Positions 1-6,524 of a DNA stretch of 13,277 bases are shown here, one piece after another; position 1 is the first letter of the stretch; every line of letters begins with the position of its first letter. Position numbers and translations under genes: made by a program. Source of the stretch: Acidobacteriota bacterium (GTDB taxonomy: Bacteria; Acidobacteriota; Blastocatellia; Pyrinomonadales; Pyrinomonadaceae); NCBI GenBank assembly GCA_016703965.1, contig JADJBB010000011.1, forward strand, positions 1 to 13,277, in the 5' to 3' direction. The notes under the pieces are model-generated. The model saw only the letters and a program-made list of their open reading frames with translations. It did no database searches and had not been told where the DNA came from.

Positions 1-103
1 ACAGGCCGAACTTGAAGCCGAGCGAAATCGTCGGTTTGAAAGGCAATCGTATTTCAAGCCAAGAATATAACGACAGTCAGAAGCGCGAGGTGATACTGCG
101 GAT
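1..103 (+). repeat. Direct repeat, copy 1 (matches 10368-10470)
   Basis: Near-identical to 10368-10470 over about 100 bases on the same strand, differing by a few substitutions and one extra A at 39-41. It encodes EAE(L/R)NRRFEGNRISSQ and following residues. The copies are 10.4 kb apart. Confidence 0.85.
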
Positions 104-338
104 AGCGGTTGAGTATTGCGTGGCACAAGTTCCTGAATTTGGCACAGTTCTAGGAATAGAGGAAGCACTCGCCGCCACAGATGACCTAAAGGACGTGCGC
201 CTGTGCCATGCGGAGCCTTGTCGTGACGACGGTCGCTGTCAGTACGCAATAGACCACGGTGCGGAGGTTAGGGCATTGCCCGGAAGGGGAAAGTGCTGTA
301 TGCCACTCTACCGCGCAGCAAAGGAGCAAGGGAAATGA
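2..338 (+). CDS. Modular coiled-coil phage protein, 5'-partial, frameshifted
   Basis: The gene enters from before the window. Reading from base 2 gives QAELEAERNRRFE, then the frame is lost at the AAA run at 39-41. The paralogous stretch at 10368-10470 has only AA there, and removing one A joins this to GNRISSQEYNDSQKREV and an open frame to 338. An unbroken frame also exists from a TTG at 12, but its first residues do not match the paralogue. The C-terminal part has clustered cysteines (LCHAEPCRDDGRCQYAIDHG and GKCCMPLY) that could bind a metal. The stop overlaps the next ATG as ATGA. No function is known. It belongs to the window's shared-module family, which resembles Ea22-like phage accessory proteins. 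Confidence 0.6.
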   Translation, partial: RPNLKPSEIVGLKGNRISSQEYNDSQKREVILRIAVEYCVAQVPEFGTVLGIEEALAATDDLKDVRLCHAEPCRDDGRCQYAIDHGAEVRALPGRGKCCMPLYRAAKEQGK

Positions 339-542
339 TTAAGGATTTGTCTGATAACCACTTGTTCAATAACTATCCATGCGAAGCAGATGACGCAAAG
401 ATCGAATCCTGCGGCAGCAACTATCAGCCGCGCAGGCCAAGATCGACGAACTGATGCTGAATGCTGCCCTGATGAAATGACTCAGGAGCAACTAGCGGAA
501 TACGAAAAACATCAACGCGCTGTCACGGAGCCGAAGCTATGA
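335..542 (+). CDS. Modular coiled-coil protein (SLRQQL/IDELML modules), frameshifted twice
   Basis: An ATG at 335 overlaps the previous stop. As written, the frame ends after about 39 residues. Two one-base repairs restore an open frame of about 69 residues that ends in TGA at 540-542 and overlaps the next ATG. The repairs are GAATCCTG to GAATCCCTG near 408, and CTGAATG to CTGGAATG near 459. The restored protein starts MIKDLSDNHLFNNY, then has the shared modules IESLRQQLSAAQAKIDELML and DEMTQEQLAEYEKHQR. The same modules are intact at 3264-3591, which supports both repairs. It is probably a helical coiled-coil protein; its function is unknown. Confidence 0.55.
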
Positions 543-830
543 GCGAATCAACGAAACACGACGCAATATATCTTCAGGTGTGCGACGACGAAGATAGCGA
601 GTGGCTTGGGCATGTTACATGGTGCCAAGACCGCGTCCATGAATCGGACGTGAAGTACATCCGTGCTGATCTTGTCGAATCCCTGCGCCAGCAACTGTCA
701 GCCGCGCAAGCCAGGATTGACGAACTCATGCTGGAATACTGCCAGAAGAAATGACTAATGAGCAGATTGCCGAGTACGAGAAACATCAACGTCCGGCGTG
801 GAGAAACTTTTCCTGGAGTTGAAGAAATGA
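539..830 (+). CDS. Modular coiled-coil protein, frameshifted near its C-terminus
   Basis: The frame is open from ATG 539 to a stop at 754 (71 residues, beginning MSESTKHDAIYLQVCDDEDS). The N-terminal half is unique, with EWLGHVTWCQDRVHE and VKYIRADLVE, and leads into the shared ESLRQQLSAAQARIDELM module. Compared with the intact copy at 3473-3591, one base is missing near 743 (GCCAGAAG against GCCCCGAAG) and one near 814 (TTTTCCTGG against TTTTCCTTGG). Restoring both gives about 97 residues ending at 828-830, overlapping the next ATG at 827. The N-terminal part, with a -KYIRADLV- stretch before the coiled coil, resembles many phage proteins of unknown function. Confidence 0.6.
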
Positions 831-1008
831 ACAGTGATTTATTCAAAGCATACCGCGATCAACTCGCTAAAGAGGAACTTGAGAACGAACCCTGCGCCAG
901 CGACTTTCCGCAGCACTTGATGATCTTGAAGTAGCCAAAAATGTAGCAAACGGCAATGTTGAGGCAAAGTTCGACGCATGGAAACAAGCTAGACGCGATG
1001 GAACATGA
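827..1008 (+). CDS. Small modular coiled-coil protein, frameshifted
   Basis: ATG 827 overlaps the previous repaired stop. The frame reads MNSDLFKAYRDQLAKEELENE and then fails. Adding one T at 889-890 (GAACCCTG to GAATCCCTG, as in the other copies) gives SLRQRLSAALDDLEVAKNV and an open frame to TGA at 1006-1008, about 60 residues. It may instead be the 5' part of one longer gene with the following frame, if another indel lies near 1000. The protein is predicted to be mostly helical. Nothing indicates a specific activity. Confidence 0.45.
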
Positions 1009-1225
1009 ACTCGCCGCAGCACTGGCCGCGATCAAGGTGAAGGACGAGGCGCTTTCCAAAATTGAATACTTGGAAGCAGACAACGGTTGCATTCTATCCG
1101 CAGGTGAGTGTAGCAGTATTGCTACTGAAGCACTCGCCATCCAACCAGACGACTCCGCGCTCAAGGCGTGGCTTGAAATGAGCAACACCGCCGACTGTCG
1201 GCCACAGTCATCATTGCAGGAGTAG
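998..1225 (+). CDS. Modular protein with LAAALAAIKVKDEAL and AIQPDDSALK modules
   Basis: The frame is open from ATG 998 (an in-frame earlier ATG is at 956) to TAG 1223-1225, about 75 residues. It starts MEHELAAALAAIKVKDEALS, a module repeated at 2350-2400, then has a unique middle (EADNGCILSAGECSS) and the shared ATEALAIQPDDSALKAWL tail module also seen at about 2490, 3868 and 4148. The usual IPLYAPKG end is missing; the C-terminus is CRPQSSLQE instead. It overlaps the upstream small gene by 11 bases, or may be its continuation after an indel. Its function is unknown. Confidence 0.55.
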   Translation: MEHELAAALAAIKVKDEALSKIEYLEADNGCILSAGECSSIATEALAIQPDDSALKAWLEMSNTADCRPQSSLQE

Positions 1226-1229
1226 TGAA

Positions 1230-1883
1230 ATGAAGCGCATCAAAGTGTTTGTTCTCTCGGCCCTCGTGGCTGTTTCATCCCTGACTATGAGGTCAGCCTT
1301 TGCTGTCGGCATCGGCAACGACAATCCACCCGGTGACGGCGGCATTCTGACACAAACTCAAGGTCAGGCACAGGGTCAGCTTCAGGGTCAAGGCCAAGCG
1401 CAATTCACCAACGTCGATGTGTCCAATCGCATCTCGACCGACGTCCGCAACAACGCGGCGGCTTTCGCCGGGGGCGGCTCGGCAAACTCGGGCTCGCTCA
1501 GCAAATCCACTTCCAACTCGGGCGGCAACACCCTGAGCAACGGTGGCAATTCGCTGACGGTCAATGCGGCACCCATCCCGACGCAGACCACGACCCGTAT
1601 CGAGCAGAGTGACTACACCGTCAAAAACGTCCCGTCGGTCTTCAGCGGCAATGTGTATCCGACTGCCCCCTGTATGGGGTCCAGTACCGTTGGTGGCGCT
1701 GGGGTCGGTTTTGGCTTTTCAGTTGGAACATCTTGGAAAGACGACGAGTGCGGAATCCGTGAAACCAGTCGCAGCTTCTCCGGTCTCGGACTGAAGGAAG
1801 ACGCGCTGGCTGTTCTCTGCACCAGCGAGTATGCCAAGGCAGCGCCGGCCTGCGTCGCCCGCGAACAGGCCCAGCCTAAGTAA
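1230..1883 (+). CDS. Exported Gln/Gly-rich phage protein with C-terminal Cys domain
   Basis: This 217-residue protein has a clear Sec signal peptide: MKRIKVFVLSALVAVSSL, cleaved probably after SAFA near residue 26. A Gln/Gly repeat follows at about residues 43-57 (QGQAQGQLQGQGQAQ), then an Asn/Ser/Gly-rich stretch. The C-terminal region has PCMGSSTVGGAGVGFGFSVG, a WKDDECGIRE motif and a late LCTSEYAKAAPACVAR. The CMGSS...GFGFS...C arrangement resembles a C-terminal region I associate with uncharacterised phage proteins, but no activity is known. GGAG lies ahead of the ATG. Base composition is more GC-rich than the modular genes on either side, which suggests a separate origin. The likely location is the periplasm or outer surface. 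Confidence 0.8.
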   Translation: MKRIKVFVLSALVAVSSLTMRSAFAVGIGNDNPPGDGGILTQTQGQAQGQLQGQGQAQFTNVDVSNRISTDVRNNAAAFAGGGSANSGSLSKSTSNSGGNTLSNGGNSLTVNAAPIPTQTTTRIEQSDYTVKNVPSVFSGNVYPTAPCMGSSTVGGAGVGFGFSVGTSWKDDECGIRETSRSFSGLGLKEDALAVLCTSEYAKAAPACVAREQAQPK

Positions 1884-1931
1884 TGCCCAAGGGCGGTGAC
1901 AGCACCCTTCCACAGTACACAGGAGAAAAAG

Positions 1932-2663
1932 ATGAAAGTATGGGACCACAATGCGTGCAAGGCTGAAATCAAATCCCTGCGCCAGCAACTCGTCACTTTA
2001 AAAACTGAACTTAAGAGTATCGGAGAGGCTATTGATGACCCACGTACTGATCTGACAATGACCATGAGCGAAGTGATCGTTGAGCAGAAACAACAACTCG
2101 CCGCAGCACTGGCTGAAATCGCAAAAATCAAGGAGGTTGAGTTTCCGCGCAAAGTCGAGGTCGTTGCAGCAAGCTGGATGACTAAACTTGCTGCACAAAA
2201 AGAACATTCGAAGGAACAGTTTGAAAAACTACTACGTTGGGTCGATGACTATTGCGAAGTGTCTGACACAGACTTTGAGCAGATAGAGCAGGTTGTTCAG
2301 TCGGTTCTTGGTGAAGCACTTGAAGCAACCCCACTTGCTGACCTGCGCCAGCAACTCGCCGCAGCACTGGCCGCGATCAAGGTGAAGGATGCCTTCATCG
2401 AGAAGATCGCAAAGCAGACGCCTGAGAAACCGGATTATTGGACGCCATGCGGTCAGTGCGAATACAACACGTATGATGCAGAAGATTTACTCACCATCCA
2501 ACCCGACGACTCCGCGCTCAAGGAGTGGCTTGGGGAGCCTGTTTCTTGGAGGTATGAAAGCGCCACTGGGGTTTATAGGTATCGCGGGTATGTGGAGAAC
2601 TTCGACACTGATTACAAATTGCTGAAGCCAATTCCACTCTACGCACCGAAAGGAATGAAATGA
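1932..2663 (+). CDS. Long modular coiled-coil protein with IPLYAPKG tail
   Basis: This has 243 residues. The ATG at 1932 is chosen because AGGAG lies 6-7 bases upstream; an earlier in-frame start at 1896 lacks one. Modules in order: SLRQQL (about residue 15), a block with IGEAIDDPRTDLTMTMSEVI (about 28-50), QKQQLAAALAEI, a unique acidic middle (EKLLRWVDDYCEVSDTDFEQ), LRQQLAAALAAIKVKDAF, a CGQCEYNTYDAED segment, LTIQPDDSALKEWLGEPVSW, and IPLYAPKGMK. It is essentially a complete set of the family's parts in one protein. The end overlaps the next ATG. It is similar in style to Ea22-like phage proteins; its function is unknown. Confidence 0.8.
   Translation: MKVWDHNACKAEIKSLRQQLVTLKTELKSIGEAIDDPRTDLTMTMSEVIVEQKQQLAAALAEIAKIKEVEFPRKVEVVAASWMTKLAAQKEHSKEQFEKLLRWVDDYCEVSDTDFEQIEQVVQSVLGEALEATPLADLRQQLAAALAAIKVKDAFIEKIAKQTPEKPDYWTPCGQCEYNTYDAEDLLTIQPDDSALKEWLGEPVSWRYESATGVYRYRGYVENFDTDYKLLKPIPLYAPKGMK
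2031..2068 (+). repeat. 38-base exact repeat, copy 1
   Basis: Identical to 3385-3422, from ATTGATGACC through ACCATGAG, coding for IDDPRTDLTMTMSE. The flanks are similar but diverged, as for recently exchanged modules. Confidence 0.85.
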
Positions 2664-3196
2664 GCCTACGTCCAGTAATGCAACAAGTATTAGCCAAAGC
2701 GCAACAAGAGCACGGGAATTACAAACAACTTACCAAGGAGAATCAAATGGAAAATCAAATCACCAAAGCTATGCTGATGCATGAAATCTACTTGTATGGA
2801 ATCAAGATGATGCAAGACACAGAAGAAGAATGTCAAGATCAGCTACGCAAGATTGAAAAGGCTATTTCAACTGTACTTAATAAGGTGAGCGAGATGGATA
2901 CTCAAGACTCAAACAAAGAAAAACTTCCGACGCTTCGTGCCAATGTGTATGACGCTATTGGTACAGAGCGTTACTACCAAGAGCAGAAGTGGGGAATCAT
3001 TGAAGATCATCCGCAGAGCGTCGGAGGCTACCTCACACTGATGCGCGTTCATCTTGCGCGTGCTGAAAACGCATGGGCCAGTGCCAATAACGATACGGAG
3101 GCTCTCGCCTGTCTGCGTAAGGTTCTGGCTATCGGCGTTGCTTGCGGAGAACAACACGGACTTCCGAAGCGCGATTTTAATAACTACCCGGAGTAG
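2660..3196 (+). CDS. MazG-like (all-alpha NTP pyrophosphohydrolase-like) phage protein
   Basis: This has 178 residues from ATG 2660, which overlaps the previous stop. The C-terminal 90 residues carry AIGTERYYQEQKWG, VHLARAENAWASANND and CLRKVLAIGVACGEQHGLPK. This matches the ERxxQxxKWG ... E-helix ... LRKVxAxxVxxxEQHG layout of phage MazG-like proteins, which typically hydrolyse nucleoside triphosphates to monophosphates. The key acidic pairs are only partly conserved, so activity is uncertain. A second start at 2748 (MENQITKAML) has a stronger AAGGAG site, so the real protein may be shorter, or a short leader peptide may precede it. The family assignment is inferred from pattern only. Confidence 0.65.
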   Translation: MSLRPVMQQVLAKAQQEHGNYKQLTKENQMENQITKAMLMHEIYLYGIKMMQDTEEECQDQLRKIEKAISTVLNKVSEMDTQDSNKEKLPTLRANVYDAIGTERYYQEQKWGIIEDHPQSVGGYLTLMRVHLARAENAWASANNDTEALACLRKVLAIGVACGEQHGLPKRDFNNYPE

Positions 3197-3201
3197 CCAA
3201 A

Positions 3202-3591
3202 ATGCCACATGAAGATTACTGCTACGCATTAGAACGTGAAAACCATGCATTGAATGAAAAGTACGAATCCCTGCGCCAGCAACTTCACGGTTGGATTGCT
3301 GCAAATAGTCCTAATGGGTGGATTGACAATCTGCGCCAGCAACTCTCTACCTTAAAAGCAGAATTGAAATGTATTGGCGAAGCCATTGATGACCCACGTA
3401 CTGATCTGACAATGACCATGAGTGAAGTCATCGTTGATCAGAAACAACAACTGTCAGCCGCGCAAGCCAAGATTGACGAACTGATGCTGGAATACTGCCC
3501 CGAAGAAATGACTCAGGAGCAGATTGCCGAGTACGAGAAGCATCAACGTCCGGCGTGGAGGAACTTTTCCTTGGAGTTGAAAAAGGAGTAG
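3202..3591 (+). CDS. Modular coiled-coil protein, intact reference copy of the IDELML module
   Basis: This has 129 residues. After a short unique start (MPHEDYCYALERENHALNEK) come two SLRQQL/NLRQQL copies flanking HGWIAANSPNGWID. Then comes the IGEAIDDPRTDLTMTMSEVI block shared with 1932-2663, then LSAAQAKIDELMLEYCPEEM and TQEQIAEYEKHQRPAWRNFS. The last two modules are the unbroken version of those damaged at 335-830. Heptad-like Leu/Gln spacing predicts a coiled coil. There is no catalytic signature. It lies 5 bases after the MazG-like gene and 2 bases before the next start, so it is probably cotranscribed. Confidence 0.75.
   Translation: MPHEDYCYALERENHALNEKYESLRQQLHGWIAANSPNGWIDNLRQQLSTLKAELKCIGEAIDDPRTDLTMTMSEVIVDQKQQLSAAQAKIDELMLEYCPEEMTQEQIAEYEKHQRPAWRNFSLELKKE
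3385..3422 (+). repeat. 38-base exact repeat, copy 2
   Basis: Identical to 2031-2068. It lies in the gene at 3202-3591, again between an LRQQL unit and a QKQQL unit. Confidence 0.85.
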
Positions 3592-3593
3592 AA

Positions 3594-4355
3594 ATGAGCA
3601 AGCTATTTTGTGACTGTAAGACTGACGAGGAAAAGAGCAACTTTTTTCTGTCAGGGCGTGGGGTTGAAACAGGCGTTATCGCACCCGCAATCTCGAATGA
3701 GGTGGCAATGGCTTTCCACCGCTGTTTTGAATTTAAGAAGCAACTCGACGCAGCACTGGAGGCTTGTAAGGCGAAGGACGAGGCGCTTGAAGGACTCATA
3801 GACACTATGGATTTGCGGCTTGATGACGACGACCTATCGCTAGAAACACGCACAGCGTTTGAAACCCTCGCCATTCAGCCTGACGACTCTGCGCTCAAGG
3901 ATAAAGCTATGACAACCTATGAACAACCGAAAGACTGGATCGAGCGTCACTTGGTAGAAGACCCAGGCGGCCTATTGGCGTGCGAGCCAAGTGGCCTCAA
4001 TGAGGAGTTGAAGCTGGCAAGACAGGCCAACGAATTCCAACATCAGACCATCAAGAAGCAAGCCGCGCAGATAGCGACGATGCGAGAACTGTTACTTCTA
4101 TCCAAAAACGGAAGCAATACAGCGTATCAAGAAGCTGTACAGAAAGCACTCGCTATCCAGCCAGACGACTCCGCGCTGAAGGCGTGGCTTGGGGACCCTG
4201 TTGCTTGGCTACGTGACGATGACAAGGGTGGGAGCATTAACACTATGAGCGATTGTTGTACTGACGTTGTAAAACAATTATGGCGGCGTGCAAACCCAAA
4301 ACAGGTAGAGCGTTACACAATTCCACTCTACGCACCGAAAGGTTTACAGAAGTGA
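3594..4355 (+). CDS. Long modular coiled-coil protein with two AIQPDDSALK repeats
   Basis: This has 253 residues. ATG 3594 has AAAAGGAG about 5 bases upstream; the frame extends further up but without a comparable site. The N-terminus MSKLFCDCKTDEEKSNFFLS is unique. The protein then carries EFKKQLDAALEACKAKDEAL, a first ETLAIQPDDSALKDKA, a second unit with ELKLARQANEFQHQTIKKQA and QKALAIQPDDSALKAWLGDP, then VAWLRDDDKGG and the terminal YTIPLYAPKGLQK. The repeated PDDSALK unit suggests an internal duplication or fusion of two family members. The stop overlaps the GTG of the nuclease gene. Its function is unknown. Confidence 0.78.
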   Translation: MSKLFCDCKTDEEKSNFFLSGRGVETGVIAPAISNEVAMAFHRCFEFKKQLDAALEACKAKDEALEGLIDTMDLRLDDDDLSLETRTAFETLAIQPDDSALKDKAMTTYEQPKDWIERHLVEDPGGLLACEPSGLNEELKLARQANEFQHQTIKKQAAQIATMRELLLLSKNGSNTAYQEAVQKALAIQPDDSALKAWLGDPVAWLRDDDKGGSINTMSDCCTDVVKQLWRRANPKQVERYTIPLYAPKGLQK

Positions 4356-4625
4356 TCGAAAACGACATTGAAACCTACCTTATCGAGCGTGTGCGGGAGA
4401 ACGGAGGCGACGTGCGCAAAGCCGAATGGGTCGGCCGTCGGCATTGCCCCGACCGGAGAATCATGCACCCAACGCGTTGTAGTTGGGTAGAGGTAAAAGC
4501 GACCAGGTGGCAAGCCCCGCCCTGGACAAGCACGCGAACACAAACGAATGCGCGCCCTTGGCGAAACGGTTGATGTTGTAAGCACCTACGAAGAAGTCGA
4601 CGCGCTCATGGAGTTACTGAAATGA
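4352..4625 (+). CDS. VRR-NUC domain nuclease, frameshifted by one extra base
   Basis: GTG 4352 overlaps the previous stop. The protein reads VIENDIETYLIERVRENGGD, then KAEWVGRRHCPDRRIMHP and SWVEVKA. This is the VRR-NUC nuclease fold, with the PD...(D/E)xK-like set from CPDRR and EVK. As written, the frame changes at GCGACCAGG and ends at 4573. Deleting the A at 4502 gives APGGKPRPGQAREHKRMRAL and GETVDVVSTYEEVDALMELL, the expected C-terminus, stopping at 4623-4625 and overlapping the next ATG. The repaired length is 90 residues, normal for stand-alone phage VRR-NUC proteins. These are Holliday-junction or flap-type nucleases, often beside a SNF2 helicase, as here. Confidence 0.85.
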
Positions 4626-4813
4626 CCACACCAAAAGAGTTTCGCATAGTGGTGCGCGATGCTGCCGGAAAATCATCAATTTTCAAACTGCAACACGAAG
4701 AAGTAAAAGACTTCGCCCAAGCCGCGGCACTTGCGCAAGGTGAGTTTCCAGGGGGAACCGTGATTGTTCTTGTACCGCCAATCGAGCGCGAATTAGAGGA
4801 CCAAGTAGCATGA
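4622..4813 (+). CDS. Small hypothetical protein
   Basis: This has 63 residues. The start ATGA overlaps the repaired nuclease stop, and the end overlaps the next ATG, so it sits inside an operon between the nuclease and the helicase. The sequence (MTTPKEFRIVVRDAAGKSSI, later EEVKDFAQAAALAQGEFPGG and TVIVLVPPIE) suggests a compact alpha/beta fold with no catalytic motif, signal peptide or membrane span. I do not recognise the family. The position suggests an accessory role in replication or recombination, but that is inference. Confidence 0.7.
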   Translation: MTTPKEFRIVVRDAAGKSSIFKLQHEEVKDFAQAAALAQGEFPGGTVIVLVPPIERELEDQVA

Positions 4814-5028
4814 GCCGGAACGATATTACCGGCGATTCGCTCACGACCAAAGCGGCTACCGACGCCTTCCGCGAGGGTTGGGAACGCATTTTCCACCGGC
4901 ACACTCCGGTAGCCCCATTCCGTTGCGTATTTTGCGGCGCACCGTCCTGGCGTGACCCAACGGACCAGATACCGCCGGCTGACTACTGCTCGGACTTTGA
5001 GCATGGCGAACCGGAGGTCTTTGAGTGA
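4810..5028 (+). CDS. Small zinc-ribbon-like protein
   Basis: This has 72 residues and overlaps both neighbours by 4 bases. The middle has RCVFCGAPSWRD and later ADYCSDFEHGE, a CxxC pair followed by a distant Cys and His that could form a metal site. The N-terminal half (TKAATDAFREGWERIFH) is helical. Such small zinc-binding proteins often lie among phage replication genes, but no specific role can be assigned. GGAGG for the next gene lies inside its 3' end. Confidence 0.7.
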   Translation: MSRNDITGDSLTTKAATDAFREGWERIFHRHTPVAPFRCVFCGAPSWRDPTDQIPPADYCSDFEHGEPEVFE

Positions 5029-6464
5029 AGTACACCCCCCGCGCTTACGGCCAACTGGCGACCGATCACCTTGTCAACAACTTGCGGTGCGCGATATTCG
5101 CCCGCCCCGGTATGGGAAAGACCGTTGCGACACTCGCCGCCCTGGATTCGATTTACCTGTCCGGGGAGTCGCGGCCGACTATCATATTCGCCACCAAGCG
5201 CGTAGCGAAATACACTTGGCCGAAAGAGGTAAAGAAGTGGTCGGACTTTCGGCACCTTGAAATCTCTGCGGTCGTCGGGAACGAGCAAGAACGACTCGCG
5301 GCGTTGTCAAAGGACGTTCCGCTATTCACAACGAACTACGAACAAATACCCTGGCTTCTCGATCACTTCGGGAACAAGTGGCCCTTTGCCAATGTCGTTC
5401 CAGACGAGTCGACCAAGCTGAAAAGCCTACGCATTTCCGTTCGCCAGAAGAAAGACGGCTCAAGATACCTGCACGGCACCAAGGGTAGTAGTATGCGCGC
5501 CGACCGCCTGGCGCGTGTCGTTTGCTCCCCCGCGGTTCGCCGCGTTATGGAACTCACCGGAACACCGGTAAGCAACGGGCTAAAAGATTTGTGGGGGCAA
5601 CTCTTTTTCATAGACGCCGGCCGCCGGTTAGGTCGGTCCTATGGTGCGTTTGAGCAACGATGGTTTGAGCGCGTTATGCGGCACAAAAACGACAAATTCG
5701 GGGAGTTGCGCCCAAAGCTAGGTGCGGAAGCCGAGATAAATTCAAGGATTGCTGACGTTTGCCTGGCGCTTGACCCGAAAGATTGGTTTCCCGATTTGCA
5801 AGAACCGTTGCGATTTACCGTTATGGTCGACATGCCGGATAAGGCCCGCGCCCTCTACAAAAAGATGGAACGGGAAATGTATATCGAGATTGGTAACAAG
5901 GGCATCGAGGCGTTCACCGCAAGCAGCATGACCATGAAATGCCGCCAGCTTGCCGCGGGTGCGATCTATACGGACCCTGAAACGGACGAGTGGGCGGAAG
6001 TGCACGACGAGAAGATACAGGCGCTTGAGGACATTTACGAAGAAGCCGGCGGCCTCCCCCTGTTGGTCGCTTACAACTTTAAGTCTGACCTGGCGCGGTT
6101 GCTTCGCGCATTTCCGAAAGGCGTTGATCTGGCGACCGATGCCGGCCTTGAGAAGTTCATGGCAGGCGAAGCCCCCTACGGCTTTGGGCATCCCGCCAGC
6201 ATCGGGCATGGCTTCGACGGAATGCAGGATATTACGAACATCATCGTTTTCTTTTCGTCCGACTTCAACCTGGAATACCGGGAGCAGATAACCGAGCGCA
6301 TTGGCCCGGTTCGCCAGCTACAAAGCGGGCACGATCGCAAGGTTCTGATATACGACATTGTGGCCGAAGGGACAGTAGACGAGGCGGTTCAAAAGGTGCT
6401 TGAGAAAAAATGCTCAGTTCAAGAAGCACTTTTCAGTGCAATGAAGCGAAAAACTGTTGCATGA
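5025..6464 (+). CDS. SNF2-type (SF2) DNA helicase
   Basis: This has 479 residues, starting at GTG 5025 with GGAGG 8 bases upstream. Motif I (Walker A) is ARPGMGKT at residues 26-33. The DEAH-box equivalent is PDEST at about 126-130, and motif III is LTGTP at about 177-181. A C-terminal helicase lobe has GHPASIGHGFDGMQD, EQITERIGPVRQ (motif VI, with the arginine finger region) and IVAEGTVDEAVQKVL near the end. The order and length match phage SNF2-like helicases, ATP-driven DNA translocases used in replication or recombination. The neighbouring VRR-NUC nuclease makes a helicase-nuclease pair likely. The last residues end in ALFSAMKRK, and a promoter-like region follows. Confidence 0.93.
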   Translation: MKYTPRAYGQLATDHLVNNLRCAIFARPGMGKTVATLAALDSIYLSGESRPTIIFATKRVAKYTWPKEVKKWSDFRHLEISAVVGNEQERLAALSKDVPLFTTNYEQIPWLLDHFGNKWPFANVVPDESTKLKSLRISVRQKKDGSRYLHGTKGSSMRADRLARVVCSPAVRRVMELTGTPVSNGLKDLWGQLFFIDAGRRLGRSYGAFEQRWFERVMRHKNDKFGELRPKLGAEAEINSRIADVCLALDPKDWFPDLQEPLRFTVMVDMPDKARALYKKMEREMYIEIGNKGIEAFTASSMTMKCRQLAAGAIYTDPETDEWAEVHDEKIQALEDIYEEAGGLPLLVAYNFKSDLARLLRAFPKGVDLATDAGLEKFMAGEAPYGFGHPASIGHGFDGMQDITNIIVFFSSDFNLEYREQITERIGPVRQLQSGHDRKVLIYDIVAEGTVDEAVQKVLEKKCSVQEALFSAMKRKTVA

Positions 6465-6505
6465 ACATTTAGCGTTTGCTAAAATCCGTTTGCCGTTTGA
6501 TAAAC
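6457..6505 (+). promoter_or_regulatory. Putative promoter with overlapping palindromic operator upstream of dcd
   Basis: In the gap after the helicase, TTGCAT (6457-6462), a 17-base spacer and TAAAAT (6480-6485) resemble a sigma-70 promoter; the -35 is weak and the -10 good. The perfect palindrome TTAGCGTTTGCTAA (6469-6482) overlaps the -10, as an operator would. A second small dyad, GTTTGATAAAC, is at 6495-6505, and GTTTG occurs three times. A palindrome with the same arms recurs at 7891-7904. Binding is inferred. Confidence 0.5.
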
Positions 6506-6524
6506 AACTTGGAGAAAATGAAAA

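Noticed and set aside
335..1008. Programmed frameshifting or homopolymer phase variation as the cause of the split frames
   Set aside because: Indels are at many unrelated sites, of both signs, in genes of several functions, without slippery-site plus structure signals; base-call error fits better.
1889..1909. Possible terminator hairpin after the exported-protein gene
   Set aside because: The AAGGG/CCCTT arms are short, the stem is interrupted and there is no T-run.
1613..2152. Long minus-strand frame (179 residues) opposite the exported protein and the next gene
   Set aside because: It is antisense to two well-supported genes, with no ribosome site, no family motif and Ser/Cys-rich composition typical of a shadow.
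404..3345. CRISPR-like array from the repeated 20-base element
   Set aside because: Spacing is irregular, repeats are in-frame coding sequence, and neither flanks nor cas genes fit.
5742..6209. Minus-strand frame of 155 residues inside the helicase gene
   Set aside because: Entirely antisense to conserved helicase sequence with helicase motifs in the plus frame.
6518..6520. Alternative ATG seven bases before the dcd start
   Set aside because: Its frame stops after a few codons; ATG 6525 gives the full Dcd protein.
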